DNA from: DASYSA01 sp036003885
GTDB lineage: Bacteria > Acidobacteriota > Blastocatellia > UBA7656
Assembly (NCBI GenBank): GCA_036003885.1
Contig: DASYSA010000028.1
Coordinates: forward strand, 1-22,991
DNA length: 22,991 nt
Direction: 5' to 3'
Positions 22,515 through 22,991 of this stretch are shown here, piece by piece (within the stretch, counting starts at the first letter, position 1; the number at the start of each line of letters is the position of its first letter). The notes below the pieces were generated by a model, which was given only the letters and a program-made list of their open reading frames with translations, was not told where the DNA came from and did no database searches. The translations under genes and the position numbers were made by a program.

Positions 22515-22991
22515 ATGGTTTATGCGCTGGTACACTATCCGCCGGTTGACACCCAGCACATCGATCTGTTGAGGCGAAAGTACGACCCTCAAGCTGATCT
22601 TATCGCCCCTCACATTACTCTAATGTTTCCGGTGCCCTCTTTGATCGGCGAATCAAGTCTCGTTTCACACATAGAGAATGTCTTGAGTGGTTGCCGGCAG
22701 TTCCCGATTCACATTGCAGGACTGGAACAGTCCGCCGACCACTACCTGTTCCTCGTGCTTCAGGAAGGAAGAGCGGAGATCATCCATTTGCACGATCGGT
22801 TATACACGGGGATGTTGGCTCCGTATCTCAGGACGGACCTGCCGTACGTCCCTCATGTCACGCTTGGCTCGTTTGACGATGCTGAGCTTTGCTCACAAGC
22901 CTTGCGCGAGGCGGAACGCGAGTCATTGCGCTATCAATGCGTGGTAGATCAGCTTCATCTGGTGAAGATCAACGAGGATCGGTCACGTATC
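22515..22991 (+). CDS. 2H phosphoesterase / LigT-like 2'-5' RNA ligase family protein, truncated by the window
   Basis: The frame opens with ATG at 22515 and stays open to the window end (159 codons), so its C terminus is outside. Two HxT motifs mark the 2H phosphoesterase superfamily: PHITLMF with H33/T35 and PHVTLGSF with H114/T116, at the usual spacing of about 80 residues. The start block VYALVHYPPVDTQHIDLLRRKYDP and the mid segment PIHIAGLEQSADHYLFLVLQEG are typical of the LigT/2'-5' RNA ligase-like branch. Members hydrolyse cyclic phosphodiesters or join 2'-5' RNA ends; which applies here is not determinable. No strong ribosome-binding site is seen; it begins 49 bases after the NHL gene stop on the same strand, possibly co-transcribed. 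Confidence 0.85.
   Translation, partial: MVYALVHYPPVDTQHIDLLRRKYDPQADLIAPHITLMFPVPSLIGESSLVSHIENVLSGCRQFPIHIAGLEQSADHYLFLVLQEGRAEIIHLHDRLYTGMLAPYLRTDLPYVPHVTLGSFDDAELCSQALREAERESLRYQCVVDQLHLVKINEDRSRI

Overview
The window looks like chromosomal DNA of a GC-rich, free-living bacterium, most likely an Acidobacteriota member close to Blastocatellia. This placement is inferred from gene style only: PD40 propellers, a PknB-type Ser/Thr kinase fusion, Tat-exported Gfo/Idh/MocA and enolase-superfamily enzymes, GH127, and intergenic arrays of short repeats. There is no rRNA, tRNA or phylogenetic marker to confirm it. I see no CRISPR array, intact transposase or prophage.

Layout. (1) 1-2971: a small secreted peptide, a PD40 beta-propeller protein, an exported glutamine-amidotransferase-like (DUF4350-type) protein and a YjbR/MmcQ-family protein. 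(2) 2975-3138: an inverted pair of heptamer arrays, then a 980-residue single-frame fusion of a Hanks-type Ser/Thr kinase and a complete UvrD/PcrA-type SF1 helicase. (3) 6208-6870: a convergent, exported MsrA. (4) 7083-9578: an operon-like unit of a divergent sigma-70-like factor, a possible 27-codon micro-ORF, and a membrane protein with two zinc-finger anti-sigma-like motifs, a coiled coil, an Fn3-like region and TPR-like helices; it ends at a strong palindrome. (5) 9697-12691, minus strand: a secreted right-handed beta-helix protein, a six-TM channel-like protein, a remnant of a thioredoxin-reductase C terminus, and an exported double-BON protein. (6) 12951-13847: a palindromic repeat element and a zinc-ribbon membrane protein. 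(7) 13946-21228: sugar and sugar-acid genes: a Tat-exported Gfo/Idh/MocA oxidoreductase, a small secreted protein, a GH127 beta-L-arabinofuranosidase, a second YjbR protein, an ORF that begins like a PL11 rhamnogalacturonan lyase, and an enolase-superfamily enzyme whose Tat leader is out of frame by one base at a C5 run. (8) 21270-22991: an NHL-repeat propeller with a doubtful start, and a 2H phosphoesterase (LigT-like) cut by the window edge.

How it fits together. GH127, the PL11-like fragment, Gfo/Idh and the enolase-superfamily enzyme suggest breakdown of arabinan or pectin-type plant polymers and processing of the released sugars outside the cytoplasm. The sigma-like and zinc-finger pair look like an envelope signalling module. 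The two most unusual signals are the kinase-helicase fusion and four intergenic elements of one design: short tandem units of 7, 8, 9 and 7 bp facing an inverted copy across a spacer, each with a different unit sequence.
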